DNA of 64,000 nt from Pleurocapsa sp. FMAR1 (GCF_963665995.1 NZ_OY762512.1:3224001-3288000), one strand, 5' to 3'; positions 8,136 to 17,162 are shown, counted from the stretch's first letter. The notes: a model not told the origin generated them from the sequence alone. Program-made: numbers and translations.

Positions 8136-8474
8136 TCAGGAAAATGTCTTTGGGAGTCTAATGCAATACTTAACTATTTAGCACACAACACCAGCTATTT
8201 ACCTAATGAGCCATGGTCAAGAGCCAATGTTCTCAAGTGGCAGTTCTTTGAACAATATAGCCACGAACCTTATATTGCGGTAGCTAGATTTATTGCTAAA
8301 TATCTTGGATTACCAGAAGCGCGCAGAGAAGAATTTGAGGCTAAACAAGTAGGTGGTAACAAAGCTCTTGCTGTTATGGAGCGACAACTGGCAGAAACTA
8401 AATTTTTAGTCAATGACACACTAACCATTGCAGATATATCCTTGTACGCCACTCCCATCCCATGTTTATTTTAG
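8136..8474 (+). pseudogene. Glutathione S-transferase, 3' fragment
   Basis: Continuation of the GST broken at about 6289. The frame reads SGKCLWESNAILNYLAHNTS, then the alpha-helical domain through QFFEQYSHEPYIAVARFIAK, ETKFLVNDTLTIADISLYA. It then leaves the family near 8450 and stops at 8474. The last 50 or so residues of a normal GST are missing, so the gene was damaged at least twice: by the IS and by a 3' deletion. Confidence 0.82.
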
Positions 8475-8557
8475 AAGAATTGTTTCGCGACCTAGATGAT
8501 GTCTTGATTCAGTCGCTTCAAGTCGGGGAACCTCCGCAACGCTATTGGAAAGCATTC

Positions 8558-8600
8558 CCTAGCAAGGGAACGCGCCCGAACCCGAAGGGTTATCAGCCTA
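8558..8600. repeat. Copy of the GC-rich dispersed repeat
   Basis: CCCTAGCAAGGGAACGCGCC followed by CGAACCCGAAGGGTTAT, matching the element at 38957-39008 and the one inside tnpB. It lies in degenerate sequence between the GST and ctaE fragments. A 61-codon frame crosses it but looks spurious. Confidence 0.6.
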
Positions 8601-8645
8601 AGAAGCCTTCTCTCGATCTTGAAAAGGATTTAGCTCAATATGCTT

Positions 8646-8849
8646 AACCCGAACTCAGGTTATTTACTAACGGGCTTTCACGGACTGCACGTTACTGCTG
8701 GCATTATCTTACTGACCATCATGCTGCTCCGCTCTTTTATTCCCCGTATTTATCGAGATGGTCACTATGGGTTAACGGCAATTTCTTTGTTCTGGCACTT
8801 TGTTGATGTACTTTGGATCTTCCTGTTTTCTCTAATTTATCTCTGGTAA
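8646..8849 (+). pseudogene. ctaE: Cytochrome c oxidase subunit III, C-terminal fragment
   Basis: The last ~62 codons are clearly COX3: LLTGFHGLHVTAGIILLTIM for the penultimate helix and HYGLTAISLFWHFVDVLWIF for the last one, ending at a normal terminal tryptophan. The N-terminal three quarters are absent. Just before the homology lies AACCCGAACTCAGGTTA, the same sequence (inverted) that borders the IS982 fragment near 62824, so an IS982 end probably marks the breakpoint. Not functional. Confidence 0.82.
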
Positions 8850-8977
8850 TAAATACAGGGAGTAAAAAGTAGGTTACTTTTGTATCGTTAATATCTACCC
8901 CACATAAGTAGTTGTGCAAAATTAATTTCCTATTTGAGATCGGGGAAAGGTAAAGGCTATCGCAACTCGACTTATTC

Positions 8978-9889
8978 TCAAGTAGGTTGTAAGAAACTGC
9001 CAGCTACTTCGACTAACCAATCTACAAAAGTTAGAATCAATGGTTCTTTTGAGTGGTTTTCTAAATACACTGCTGAATAGTTAAAACCGTCTAGCGATAC
9101 ATTAAGAGGCTGGACTAAAAAACCTAACGCCAGATCATCAGCGACATGAATATTGCTGCATAACGCTACCCCTTGACCGGCGATCGCGGCTTGAATGGCT
9201 AAACTTTCCTCATCAAATGTCAGTCCTCGATTTGGGTCAATATCGTTTAGCTTTGTGAGGATAAACCAGTTTTTCCAATCAGGAGCGTCTGTGCCAAAGT
9301 GAATCCACTCAAAATGCAGCAGAGGATAATGCACTAAATCATCAGGCTTTTTAATTAGATGTTTACCCTCCAACAACCGTGGATTACAGACAGGCAGAAA
9401 CACATCAGACATGAGCTTACGGACGGTAAACCCAGGATAGTTGCCTTTGCCATAACGAATGGCTAAATCAACCGTCTGCTTATTCAGGTCTACTACATCA
9501 TTCGAGGTTTGTAGACGCAGATCGATGTCAGGATGAGCTTGCTGAAACTCAGATAAACGGGGAACCAACCACTTGGCTGCAAACACCGTCGTTACACTTA
9601 CGGTCAAAGTATTAGATTCTGGAGTTTTCGTTAGCTGGGCGATCGCCGTTGCGATCGCGTGCAGGCTTTCGCGTACTGCTGGATACAGGAGTTGCCCTGC
9701 TTCAGTCAACGCCAGAGGACGAGGGCGACGGCGAAATAAGGTTACTCTCAGGTGTTCTTCGAGAACTTTGATTTGATGACTGACTGCGGTTGGCGTGACA
9801 TCGAGTTCTTCAGCAGCTTGCTGGAAACTCAGGTGTCGAGCTGCAACCTCAAAGGTGTGCAAGGCGTTGAGCGGTGGCAGCGAGCGCAT
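8978..9889 (-). CDS. LysR-family regulator, GcvA-like
   Basis: A 303-residue LTTR. The N-terminal HTH (RSLPPLNALHTFEVAARHLS, then QQAAEELDVTPTAVSHQIKV) is of the GcvA/AmpR branch. The effector domain spans residues ~90-295 and includes the GcvA-type stretch VDLAIRYGKGNYPGF. It starts at 9889 and is divergent from a VOC-RidA-DsbA-OYE gene run that begins at 9996. Regulation of that run and of itself is therefore likely. The inducer is unknown. Confidence 0.93.
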   Translation of the reverse strand: MRSLPPLNALHTFEVAARHLSFQQAAEELDVTPTAVSHQIKVLEEHLRVTLFRRRPRPLALTEAGQLLYPAVRESLHAIATAIAQLTKTPESNTLTVSVTTVFAAKWLVPRLSEFQQAHPDIDLRLQTSNDVVDLNKQTVDLAIRYGKGNYPGFTVRKLMSDVFLPVCNPRLLEGKHLIKKPDDLVHYPLLHFEWIHFGTDAPDWKNWFILTKLNDIDPNRGLTFDEESLAIQAAIAGQGVALCSNIHVADDLALGFLVQPLNVSLDGFNYSAVYLENHSKEPLILTFVDWLVEVAGSFLQPT

Positions 9890-9995
9890 ATATTTGTGGG
9901 TAAGTTTTTCTCATCTTAAACGTGAGCAAATTGAATTTGCAATCCCTCCTTATCCCTTGTTACTTTGAGAAGGAAGTGAAATTCTTAAAGAAATT

Positions 9996-10523
9996 ATGGA
10001 ATCAGACTTAGACACAATTAAGGTCATCAACACCTCCCAACTCTCGAATAGTTTTCTGGGCGATGTCATCGAAATTTGTATCGTTACTCGCGATTATCAG
10101 CAAACAATGGCAGGGTTTGTCCAGTTGGGTATAGATCCCTGGCGAGTTTACACCTTTAATGCTGAAACCGTTACAGAACAGATTTACAGAGGACACCCCG
10201 CTGAATATGCAATTAAAGTCTGTTTTGCTCAGTCCAAAAATGTAATCTGGGAAATTATGCAGCCCTTGTCTGGACCGACGATTTTTCAAAAATTTTTGGA
10301 TCGGCACGATCAGGGAATTCATCACATTGCGTTTAACTGTGGCGATCGCCCCTGGAATGAGCGAATTCAGGAGTTTGAGTCCAGAGGATTTCGCTTGCTC
10401 CAGTTGGGCAAATGGATGGGGCAAAATACCTTTGCATTTTTGGGGACTGAGGATGCCACCAGCACCATCTTTGAAACTTACTTTTTTCCACCAGATTTTG
10501 AGTACCCAGAGCCTGAAGCCTGA
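9996..10523 (+). CDS. VOC family protein, methylmalonyl-CoA epimerase-like
   Basis: A 175-residue protein with two VOC half-modules. The first is LGDVIEICIVTRDYQQTMAG with IDPWRVYTF; the second is GIHHIAFNCGDRPWNERIQE with FAFLGTEDATSTIFETYF. The histidine in GIHHIAF and the glutamate in IFETYF sit where VOC metal ligands usually are. The substrate cannot be told from sequence. It is the first gene after the divergent LysR regulator and is probably co-regulated with RidA downstream. Confidence 0.85.
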   Translation: MESDLDTIKVINTSQLSNSFLGDVIEICIVTRDYQQTMAGFVQLGIDPWRVYTFNAETVTEQIYRGHPAEYAIKVCFAQSKNVIWEIMQPLSGPTIFQKFLDRHDQGIHHIAFNCGDRPWNERIQEFESRGFRLLQLGKWMGQNTFAFLGTEDATSTIFETYFFPPDFEYPEPEA

Positions 10524-10617
10524 TTTCCAGAAGCCCCTTAGTAGGACAGCACATAGATGACGACAGTATTAAAAATTAAAGTAACGAAGCAATCTTCCCA
10601 TTAACATAAGAACTAAC

Positions 10618-11037
10618 ATGAAAGAATTTAACGTGAACCTCAAACAGATTTCAACCGAGCCTGACCCCTATCAACCTTTTCTTTTATCTCAAGGGATTCA
10701 GGTTGGAGACTTAGTGTTCATTTCAGGACAAGCTGGTTATGCTGATAACGGAAAGATTGTTGCTGGTGGTTTCCGCGCCCAAGGTGAGCAGGCATTTTCC
10801 AACCTCGATCGCGCACTTATAGCTGGTGGCTCCAACCTCAATAACGTCGCTAAAGTGACCATTTTCCTGACGGACATGAGCAACTTTGATGAAATTGTCG
10901 AACTCCGCCGCAAGTATTTCAGCCTTCCCTATCCAGCCGATAGCATTGTCGAAGTTTCCAGACTCTACACGCCAGAAGCAATGATCGAAATCGAAGCAAT
11001 TGGTGTAGTGAGCGAGGTGCGTCGCGACGTTGGTTGA
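10618..11037 (+). CDS. RidA family protein (enamine/imine deaminase)
   Basis: 139 residues, the usual RidA size. RidA proteins hydrolyse reactive 2-aminoacrylate and related imines, protecting PLP enzymes. Visible are GDLVFISGQAGYADNGKIVA, QGEQAFSNLDRALIAGGSNL, KVTIFLTDMSNFDE, and the C-terminal VEVSRLYTPEAMIEIEAIGV. The last contains the arginine and the glutamate expected for the deaminase subgroup. It is 95 bp from the VOC gene and followed by a DsbA-like gene, in a cluster with a detoxification flavour. Confidence 0.93.
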   Translation: MKEFNVNLKQISTEPDPYQPFLLSQGIQVGDLVFISGQAGYADNGKIVAGGFRAQGEQAFSNLDRALIAGGSNLNNVAKVTIFLTDMSNFDEIVELRRKYFSLPYPADSIVEVSRLYTPEAMIEIEAIGVVSEVRRDVG

Positions 11038-11125
11038 ATTTAATAAAAGAGATTTTTGACTGCATCAAAATTGCTGAGAGTCAGTGACCACCATGTCATT
11101 CCCATCGAATATTAGGAATTTGGAA

Positions 11126-11722
11126 ATGAGTATTAAAATTAAAGTTTATTCGGACTACGTATGTCCTTACTGCTTTTTGGCAAAACAGACTTTAGATAAA
11201 GTTGCCAAAGAACAAGAGGTAGAAATAGAGTGGATGCCTTTCGAGTTAAGACCCTATCCTACACCTACGCTCAAACCTGAAGACGATTACCTACCGAGAG
11301 TGTGGCAACAGTCTGTTTATCCGCTGGCAGAAGCAATGGAAATTTCTATTCAGTTACCTAGTATTTCGCCACAGCCATATACTCATTCGGCTTTTGAAGG
11401 TTATCAATTTGCCAAAGCACATGGCAAGGCAGAGGCTTATAACGATAGAGTACTAAAAGCTTTTTTTCAAGAAGATCGTGATATTGGAGAACTTGAAGTA
11501 CTTGTACAGTTGGCAGAAGAAATTGGTTTGCCAAAACAAGAATTCAAGCAGGCTTTAATTGAACGTAGATATAAAGCTATTCATCAGCAGGCTTTGAAAC
11601 ACGCTTATGAGTCAGTAGGAGTAACTTCTGTACCTACATTGGTAATTGGAGGACAAATATTCCTAGGTATACCTCGAAAAGAAAACTTACAACAAGCGAT
11701 CAAGACAGCAAAAGCGAATTAA
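11126..11722 (+). CDS. DsbA-family oxidoreductase, FrnE-like
   Basis: Thioredoxin-fold protein of the DSBA/FrnE group. The start at ATG 11126 puts the fold start IKVYSDYVCPYCFLAKQTL in the right place; the active site is CPYC. An upstream ATG at 11084 would add 14 unsupported residues. The helical insert runs to about residue 150, and the cis-Pro segment GVTSVPTLVIGGQIFLG closes the fold. There is no signal peptide, so it is cytoplasmic, as usual for FrnE-like proteins (disulfide exchange or isomerisation under oxidative stress). It sits between ridA and the flavin reductase. Confidence 0.92.
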   Translation: MSIKIKVYSDYVCPYCFLAKQTLDKVAKEQEVEIEWMPFELRPYPTPTLKPEDDYLPRVWQQSVYPLAEAMEISIQLPSISPQPYTHSAFEGYQFAKAHGKAEAYNDRVLKAFFQEDRDIGELEVLVQLAEEIGLPKQEFKQALIERRYKAIHQQALKHAYESVGVTSVPTLVIGGQIFLGIPRKENLQQAIKTAKAN

Positions 11723-11793
11723 CGCTTGAAATGACAGCACAAGCTAGATTAATCGGAATTTGTCAACGCCAAATCATCAAGTATTTAAAAAAT

Positions 11794-12900
11794 ATGACAT
11801 CAAAAACCAACGTACCCCATCTTCTTAGTCCTTTAGAGAAAAGCTTATTTTTAAAGAACCGTGTCGTAATGGCTCCTATGACTCGCGGACGAGCAGGAGA
11901 AAAAAGAACGCCTAATTCCTTGATGACAGAATATTATGCTCAACGTACGGGTGCGGGCTTAATTGTTTCTGAAGGTACTGCGATCTCTCTGCAAGGTTAT
12001 GGCTGGACTCATAGTCCAGGAATTTATACTTCCGAACAAATAGAAGCTTGGAAAGAGATAGTTAATGCGGTACACGCCCAGGGAACGCCAATTTTTTTGC
12101 AACTATGGCATACGGGTAGAGCATCCCACAGCAGTTTTCAGCCGAATAATCAGCTTCCCATCGCTCCATCGGCCATCAAAATTGAGGGAGCCCAAGCTCA
12201 TACGCTTGACGGTAAAAAGCCCTATGAAACACCTAGAGCTTTAGAAACCGAGGAAATTCCCAGAGTGATTGAGGAATATCGTCAAGCAGCAGCAAATGCA
12301 AAAGAGGCTGGTTGTGATGGCGTAGAAATCCACGGGGCAAACGGCTATCTAATTGATGAGTTTTTGCAGTCGAAAACAAATCAGCGCAACGATAAATATG
12401 GTGGCAGTATTGAAAATCGCTATCGCTTTTTAAAAGAGGTGGTACAAGCAGTATTAACTGTTTGGGATGCGGGAAGTGTAGGAGTTAGACTTTCTCCCAA
12501 CGGTAATTTTAACGACATGGGTTCGCCTGATTACCGTGACGCTTTTACCTATACTGTTCGACAACTAAATAACTATAAATTAGCATATCTGCACCTTGTT
12601 GATGGTTTGGCTTTTGGCTTTCATGAATTAGGAGAGCCAATGACCATCGCCGAATTTAGAAAGATCTATGATGGGGTGTTAATGGGTAACTGTGGTTACG
12701 ATCGCCATGATGCAGAACAGGCGATCGCCTCGGGAAATGCCGATTTAGTGGCATTTGGTAGACTATATATCAGCAATCCAGATCTAGTAGATCGTTTTGT
12801 TAACAACTGGGAACTAAATCCCGATGCAAAGATGGATATTTGGTATTCTGCTGGTGCAGAAGGTTATATCGATTTTTCTACTTACAAAGAAGGGTCGTGA
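11794..12900 (+). CDS. Old yellow enzyme family alkene reductase (NemA/OYE-like)
   Basis: FMN enzyme that reduces activated C=C bonds of enals, enones or nitro compounds with NAD(P)H. The ATG at 11794 gives MTSKTNVPHLLSPLEKS, the normal OYE beginning; the upstream ATG at 11731 adds 21 residues without support. Motifs: NRVVMAPMTRGRAG, FLQLWHTGRASH, the substrate-binding pair in GVEIHGANGYLIDEFLQ, RNDKYGGSIENRYRF, and VAFGRLYISNPDLVDR for the FMN phosphate. It is the last gene of the run under the LysR regulator and agrees with electrophile detoxification. Confidence 0.95.
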   Translation: MTSKTNVPHLLSPLEKSLFLKNRVVMAPMTRGRAGEKRTPNSLMTEYYAQRTGAGLIVSEGTAISLQGYGWTHSPGIYTSEQIEAWKEIVNAVHAQGTPIFLQLWHTGRASHSSFQPNNQLPIAPSAIKIEGAQAHTLDGKKPYETPRALETEEIPRVIEEYRQAAANAKEAGCDGVEIHGANGYLIDEFLQSKTNQRNDKYGGSIENRYRFLKEVVQAVLTVWDAGSVGVRLSPNGNFNDMGSPDYRDAFTYTVRQLNNYKLAYLHLVDGLAFGFHELGEPMTIAEFRKIYDGVLMGNCGYDRHDAEQAIASGNADLVAFGRLYISNPDLVDRFVNNWELNPDAKMDIWYSAGAEGYIDFSTYKEGS

Positions 12901-12962
12901 TTACTAATTATTAATTAGAGTGGCGTACAGTTAAACTAATCTGACTATATCTAAACTTTCCA

Positions 12963-12994
12963 CAAAAGAAAAAAGGTTAGCGCTCACGCCAACC
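12963..12994 (-). terminator. Rho-independent terminator of the thrC-moaD-like operon
   Basis: Read on the minus strand, a GGTTGGCG / CGCTAACC stem with a 4-base loop is followed by a T-rich tract (complement of AAAAGAAAAAA at 12963-12973). It lies about 35 bp after the stop of the MoaD/ThiS-like gene. Confidence 0.75.
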
Positions 12995-13030
12995 CCAATT
13001 ATACTGTTACGAAATTTGTAAATCTAAACC

Positions 13031-13306
13031 TTAGCCCCCTGCAACCGCAGGAACAATACTAACTTCATCACCATCACTTAGTGCTGTATCTGTACCCTCA
13101 AGGAAACGGATATCTTCACTGTTGACATAAAGATTTAAAAAACGACGAGGCTTTCCGCTTTCGTCACAAATACGAGCCTTGATACCAGGACAATTAGTTT
13201 CTAGAGAGTTAATTAGCTCGTCTATATTACTACCAGCACAGTCGATAGTGGCTTGATTGTTGGTGAACTTTTGCAGGGGGGTAGGAACTAATACTTTAAC
13301 GGTCAT
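13031..13306 (-). CDS. MoaD/ThiS-like sulfur-carrier protein
   Basis: A 91-residue ubiquitin-fold protein ending in the diglycine tail SIVPAVAGG needed for adenylation and thiocarboxylation. It also shows [20 protein letters not shown] and [13 protein letters not shown], characteristic of the family. It follows thrC by about 80 bp on the same strand and shares its terminator. In some bacteria a ThiS-like carrier works with a PLP-dependent cysteine synthase (the CysO/CysM pair). Here the partner is threonine synthase, also a fold-type II PLP enzyme, so the role is open. Confidence 0.9.
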   Translation of the reverse strand: MTVKVLVPTPLQKFTNNQATIDCAGSNIDELINSLETNCPGIKARICDESGKPRRFLNLYVNSEDIRFLEGTDTALSDGDEVSIVPAVAGG

Positions 13307-13387
13307 GATCGATAGAAAAAGATTTAATAATGAATAGTTGAACCATTTACCTAGTTGGAAAAAATGATCGATGGTAAATGATAAATG

Positions 13388-14686
13388 TTAAACGCTGGTT
13401 TGTTGCCATTCCAAACGTTCTAGAGTACGAGAGCGTTCTAATGCACGTTCAAAGCTGTCTAGTTTTGGTTCAATAGTTAGAGGCTCACCAATGTATCCTT
13501 GTACTGCTTCTTGAGTTTTCAAGCCATTACCAGTGATATAGATAACTGTTTTCTCGTCTGGGTTAATTTTACCTGCTTCTACCAGCTTTTTAAGGACGGC
13601 AACAGTAGTACCACCAGCAGTTTCGGTAAAGATACCTTCGGTTTCAGCCAAAAGCTTCATACCTTCAATAATTTCAGCATCTGTAACAGATTCAATGTTG
13701 CCGTTAGTTTTGCGAGCAACATCTAAAGCGTAGTAGCCATCTGCGGGATTACCGATCGCAATAGATTTAGCGATCGTATTTGGCTTAACAGGAGTAACAA
13801 AGTCTCTGCCTTCTTTAAATGCTTGAGCAATGGGAGAACAGCCTTCTGCCTGTGCGCCACTAAAGCGAACTTTTTTGTCTTCTACTAAACCAACTTTAAC
13901 GAACTCATTAAAGCCTTTATAGATTTTGGTAAATAATGAACCAGAAGCCAAAGGTGCAACTATATGATCGGGTAGTTCCCAGCCTAACTGTTCGGCTACT
14001 TCATAACCAAGAGTTTTGGAACCTTCAGAGTAGTAAGGGCGAAGATTGATGTTGACGAAACCCCAGCCATAGCTATTACCAACTTCAGAACAAAGTCGAT
14101 TGACCTGATCGTAGTTGCCTTTAACTGCCATTACGGTAGGGTTATAAATCAGGGTACCCATGATTTTTCCTGCCTCTAAGTCCGCAGGAATAAATACGCA
14201 ACAGTCCATACCTGCGTGTGCTGCGATCGCTGCTGTCGAATTAGCTAAGTTACCAGTACTAGCGCAGGAAACAGTAGAAAATCCTAGCTCTTTGGCGCGA
14301 GTCAAGGCTACAGACACTACCCTATCTTTGAAACTGAGGGTAGGCATATTAACCGCATCATTTTTAATATAAAGATTTTTTAGACCCAAACGACGAGCTA
14401 AACGATTGGACTTAACCAAAGGAGTCATGCCTGTACCGACATCAATCGGATTTTCGCTTTCAACTGGCAAAAATGCTTTGTAACGCCAAATTGAATTGGG
14501 CCCTGCCGCAATAGTTTCACGGCTGACTTGACGACGAATTTCATCGTAATCATATTCAACTTCTAGAGGCGAAAATGTTTCTTCGCAAACATTGAGAGCC
14601 TTAAGAGGATATCTTACACCACCTTCTTTGGATATTAGGTTGGTGAAAGTTCTTCCTTTAGTGGTTTTGATGGGTGTTTGGGTCAT
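13388..14686 (-). CDS. thrC: Threonine synthase
   Basis: PLP enzyme converting O-phosphohomoserine to threonine. The 432 residues include an N-terminal region typical of the plant/cyanobacterial type (CEETFSPLEVEYDYDEIRRQ), the PLP lysine in MPTLSFKDRVV (about Lys120), the phosphate-binding loop SCASTGNLANSTAA, and the glycine-rich ETAGGTTVAVLKKL. The ATG at 14686 is preceded by an AT-rich promoter region. It forms a two-gene operon with the MoaD/ThiS-like gene. Confidence 0.96.
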   Translation of the reverse strand: MTQTPIKTTKGRTFTNLISKEGGVRYPLKALNVCEETFSPLEVEYDYDEIRRQVSRETIAAGPNSIWRYKAFLPVESENPIDVGTGMTPLVKSNRLARRLGLKNLYIKNDAVNMPTLSFKDRVVSVALTRAKELGFSTVSCASTGNLANSTAAIAAHAGMDCCVFIPADLEAGKIMGTLIYNPTVMAVKGNYDQVNRLCSEVGNSYGWGFVNINLRPYYSEGSKTLGYEVAEQLGWELPDHIVAPLASGSLFTKIYKGFNEFVKVGLVEDKKVRFSGAQAEGCSPIAQAFKEGRDFVTPVKPNTIAKSIAIGNPADGYYALDVARKTNGNIESVTDAEIIEGMKLLAETEGIFTETAGGTTVAVLKKLVEAGKINPDEKTVIYITGNGLKTQEAVQGYIGEPLTIEPKLDSFERALERSRTLERLEWQQTSV

Positions 14687-14932
14687 GATTTATTTTTTAC
14701 TTCGTCAACAGTGATTTTGATAGTATCACAGGTAAAAAGAACCAGTCAATCATACCCGATAATTTTGGTCGGGTATAAACAAACACTTTAAAAAATGGGT
14801 TTTTAGAGCAAAAACGAACGATAAATTGAGACTTTTCCCAGGTTTTGTGAATTAATATAAATTTTTAAGCAAAAACAACTTGATTTAGTCGCTGTTTTTT
14901 TAGTAATCTACTAAAACTGTTTACTTAGAAAA

Positions 14933-15637
14933 TTGTTATTTTGGCGACAGATTTTGAATAAATATTTAGATAGCGCGGTTATGATGACTAGTGTTTGCTC
15001 AATAACTTTAGCAACTTTCTCCTTCGCCGCAGATAAAAACCCCGATCCACAATCTCATCTAGTCAATAAAATTCAACTACAGAAACTAGATCGATCCTCA
15101 AAGGTTAATTTAAAAAATTTAGAAACCGAAACTCGGCAAACTCCTAGAAAGACAAGCTTAAAAAAGATAACTCCCAAACCCATTTCTCCTGTAGCAATTA
15201 ATCTCATCAAGGAGTTCGAGGGATTTGAAAGGCAGGCTTATATAGATACTGACGGTGAGGCTGTAATTGGCTATGGCTTATCGCAAATAGAGGGTAAACC
15301 AGTTCAGGTTGGCGATCGCGTTTCTGCCGAACAAGCTAATGCTGCCTTAAAAGCTCAAGTGCAAGAAATTCAGCAAGAGTTGGATCGAGCTATCAAAGTC
15401 AAATTGAGCGATCGCCAATTAAGTGCATTAGCTTCACTCTCCTTTAATGTGGGCGTAGATTATATTGCAGAAAGTACCCTGATCAGAAAAATTAATGCCA
15501 AAGATTATGCTGGTGCAGCCAATGAGTTTTTACGCTGGGACAAAGCCAATGTCGGAGGCGCACTGGTACAAATGCCAGGACTAACTAGAAGAAGACAAGC
15601 AGAAAGACAGCTATTTTTAGAGGGACAAAGCCTTTAG
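14933..15637 (+). CDS. Secreted GH24 lysozyme (phage T4/lambda-type muramidase)
   Basis: Peptidoglycan hydrolase with a phage-type lysozyme domain at residues ~85-230: INLIKEFEGFERQAYIDTDG, then EAVIGYGLS, holding the catalytic glutamate and the IGYG motif; LSDRQLSALASLSFNVG; and GLTRRRQAERQLF at the end. The first ~35 residues look like a signal peptide or anchor (VMMTSVCSITLATFSFAA), followed by a polar linker. The TTG at 14933 is the upstream limit; ATGs at 14981 and 14984 are equally plausible. It stands alone with no holin or phage genes beside it, so a cell-wall or predation role is more likely than a prophage. Confidence 0.85.
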   Translation: MLFWRQILNKYLDSAVMMTSVCSITLATFSFAADKNPDPQSHLVNKIQLQKLDRSSKVNLKNLETETRQTPRKTSLKKITPKPISPVAINLIKEFEGFERQAYIDTDGEAVIGYGLSQIEGKPVQVGDRVSAEQANAALKAQVQEIQQELDRAIKVKLSDRQLSALASLSFNVGVDYIAESTLIRKINAKDYAGAANEFLRWDKANVGGALVQMPGLTRRRQAERQLFLEGQSL

Positions 15638-15657
15638 CCGCATGTAGGGATGAAGAA

Positions 15658-15776
15658 TAGACCTCTTGCACGAACATAAATCTTAGTTAAATATGAAGTC
15701 AGAGGTCAGAGGTCAGAGGTCAGAGGTCAGAAATTAACATCGAAAATATCTAAAAAATATTTATGTAAGAAGTCTA
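15658..15776. repeat. MITE-like element enclosing an AGAGGTC heptamer array
   Basis: The ends TAGACCTCTTGCA (15658-15670) and TGTAAGAAGTCTA (15764-15776) are inverted copies with few mismatches. The left end matches the termini of the IS5-type fragment at 47517 and the MITE at 48241. Inside lie about five AGAGGTC units (15696-15730). No coding capacity. Confidence 0.6.
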
Positions 15777-15791
15777 ATAATGACTAAAGCT

Positions 15792-17162
15792 TTAATCATG
15801 ACAAATCCAATCAAGATATTTAGGTTCATCAACCAAATCTTGAGCCAATAAAAAACTAGATATTGTCCAATTCTGATATTTTCTGGCTTCTTTGCCGACT
15901 AAGCGACCGTTTTTACCATCATAATATTCTGCCCACTCATCTTTATGTAAGCGTTTGGCTGCAATTTCAATCGCTCTTTTAGCCAAGTCTAAACGATCCA
16001 TTTTTATCGCTGCTGCTGCCATAAAACATAACAACACTGGCCAATTGCCCCCGTTGTGATATGACCATGGACGATTTTTGGGGTCACAACCTGTAAGTAT
16101 TTGCCAATCTCTACCTTTGAGGGCAGGAAAACAAATTTTCATTGGCATCCAGCCGACCAAATCTTCCCATTTGGTATCGATGGTGTGCATAATGATTTGC
16201 CCCTGTTGACGCATGACCAAAGAAGATAAAATTGCCATCATATTACCCAAAGCAAAGAAACGACAGTCCAAATGGGATGGTCCTAGATTGCCTGCCAAAT
16301 ATCCTCCTTCTTCGGGAAACCATTCGCTTAATTCGGCATAGGGAATAGATTCTGCATAAATATTAAACTGGTTTAAAGCATCTTCTCCATACTCTTCAGA
16401 GTGGTAGCGATAAATAACGTTTAACTTTTCTGGATCTAGCCAATAATTGTGACGAATGTGGCTGGTTAAAGCTGCAAGACGACCATCAATTGCTTGGAGA
16501 ATTTTATCATTTTCCTGATTATTTAAAAGCAATTCTCTGGCACATTTCAAAGTTGTATGAAACAAAGCCTGGATTTCTAAAGGATGCCCATTAATTCCCA
16601 TACGACGGTCAATCATGCACGCCCCATCAGGAACGAGTAAAGTTGGATACATATCAAATCTTGCCGACAGACAAAGCTCAATAATGAGTCGAATTCCTTT
16701 CTGCATTTCTGGAGTATGAGCAAAAGAATTTTCTGCTGTCGCTCTGACATAAGCCCTCAACAAAAACATCCACCATAAACAAGAGTCTACAGGAGTAACT
16801 CTACCAATAGCATGATCGCCAAAATCAGCCTTGAGAAATTCTTCACCTCCTTGATGCAGCACTTTAAAACTAGCGGGCATCAAGCCTCTTCCTGGTTCGA
16901 GAAAATCTAGCTGTTTTTCCTTAATTTGCAGTTTTAGGGTTTCCAGCAAAAAATTATGGACGACTTCGGATCTACCTCTGATCAGAAAAATCAAGGCTGC
17001 CGGAACAAAGTCACGTACAAAACACTGATCGTAATTTAGTGAGGGTGAACTGTAATCACTAGCAGCCAAAGTCCCTATAGGGCGACCTCGATAATAAATG
17101 ATAGATGATTCAAGAGCTTGCCATGCCTCGGCAGCGATAAGATAACTTTGTTTGGCAATCAA
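15792..17162 (-). CDS. Neutral/alkaline invertase (glycoside hydrolase family 100)
   Basis: Cytoplasmic sucrose-cleaving enzyme of cyanobacteria and plants. The 456 residues fit the cyanobacterial size, with no N-terminal extension. Key segments are SLNYDQCFVRDFVPAALIFL with its catalytic aspartate region, FLEPGRGLMPASFKV, VTPVDSCLWWMFLLRAY, GINGHPLEIQALFHTTLKCA, and ENSAR-like PSHLDCRFFALGN. The C-terminal WPVLLCFMAAAAIKM is also present. It would feed glucose and fructose from sucrose. It is transcribed away from the kinase gene at 17580. Confidence 0.95.
   Translation of the reverse strand: MIAKQSYLIAAEAWQALESSIIYYRGRPIGTLAASDYSSPSLNYDQCFVRDFVPAALIFLIRGRSEVVHNFLLETLKLQIKEKQLDFLEPGRGLMPASFKVLHQGGEEFLKADFGDHAIGRVTPVDSCLWWMFLLRAYVRATAENSFAHTPEMQKGIRLIIELCLSARFDMYPTLLVPDGACMIDRRMGINGHPLEIQALFHTTLKCARELLLNNQENDKILQAIDGRLAALTSHIRHNYWLDPEKLNVIYRYHSEEYGEDALNQFNIYAESIPYAELSEWFPEEGGYLAGNLGPSHLDCRFFALGNMMAILSSLVMRQQGQIIMHTIDTKWEDLVGWMPMKICFPALKGRDWQILTGCDPKNRPWSYHNGGNWPVLLCFMAAAAIKMDRLDLAKRAIEIAAKRLHKDEWAEYYDGKNGRLVGKEARKYQNWTISSFLLAQDLVDEPKYLDWICHD

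Noticed and set aside
8462-8647. 61-codon frame between the GST and ctaE fragments
   Set aside because: It crosses a GC-rich repeat copy and joins unrelated pieces; more likely degenerate DNA than a gene.
14933-15637. Prophage origin of the GH24 lysozyme
   Set aside because: No holin, spanin, integrase or structural phage gene is nearby and the protein has an export signal; a chromosomal gene is likelier.
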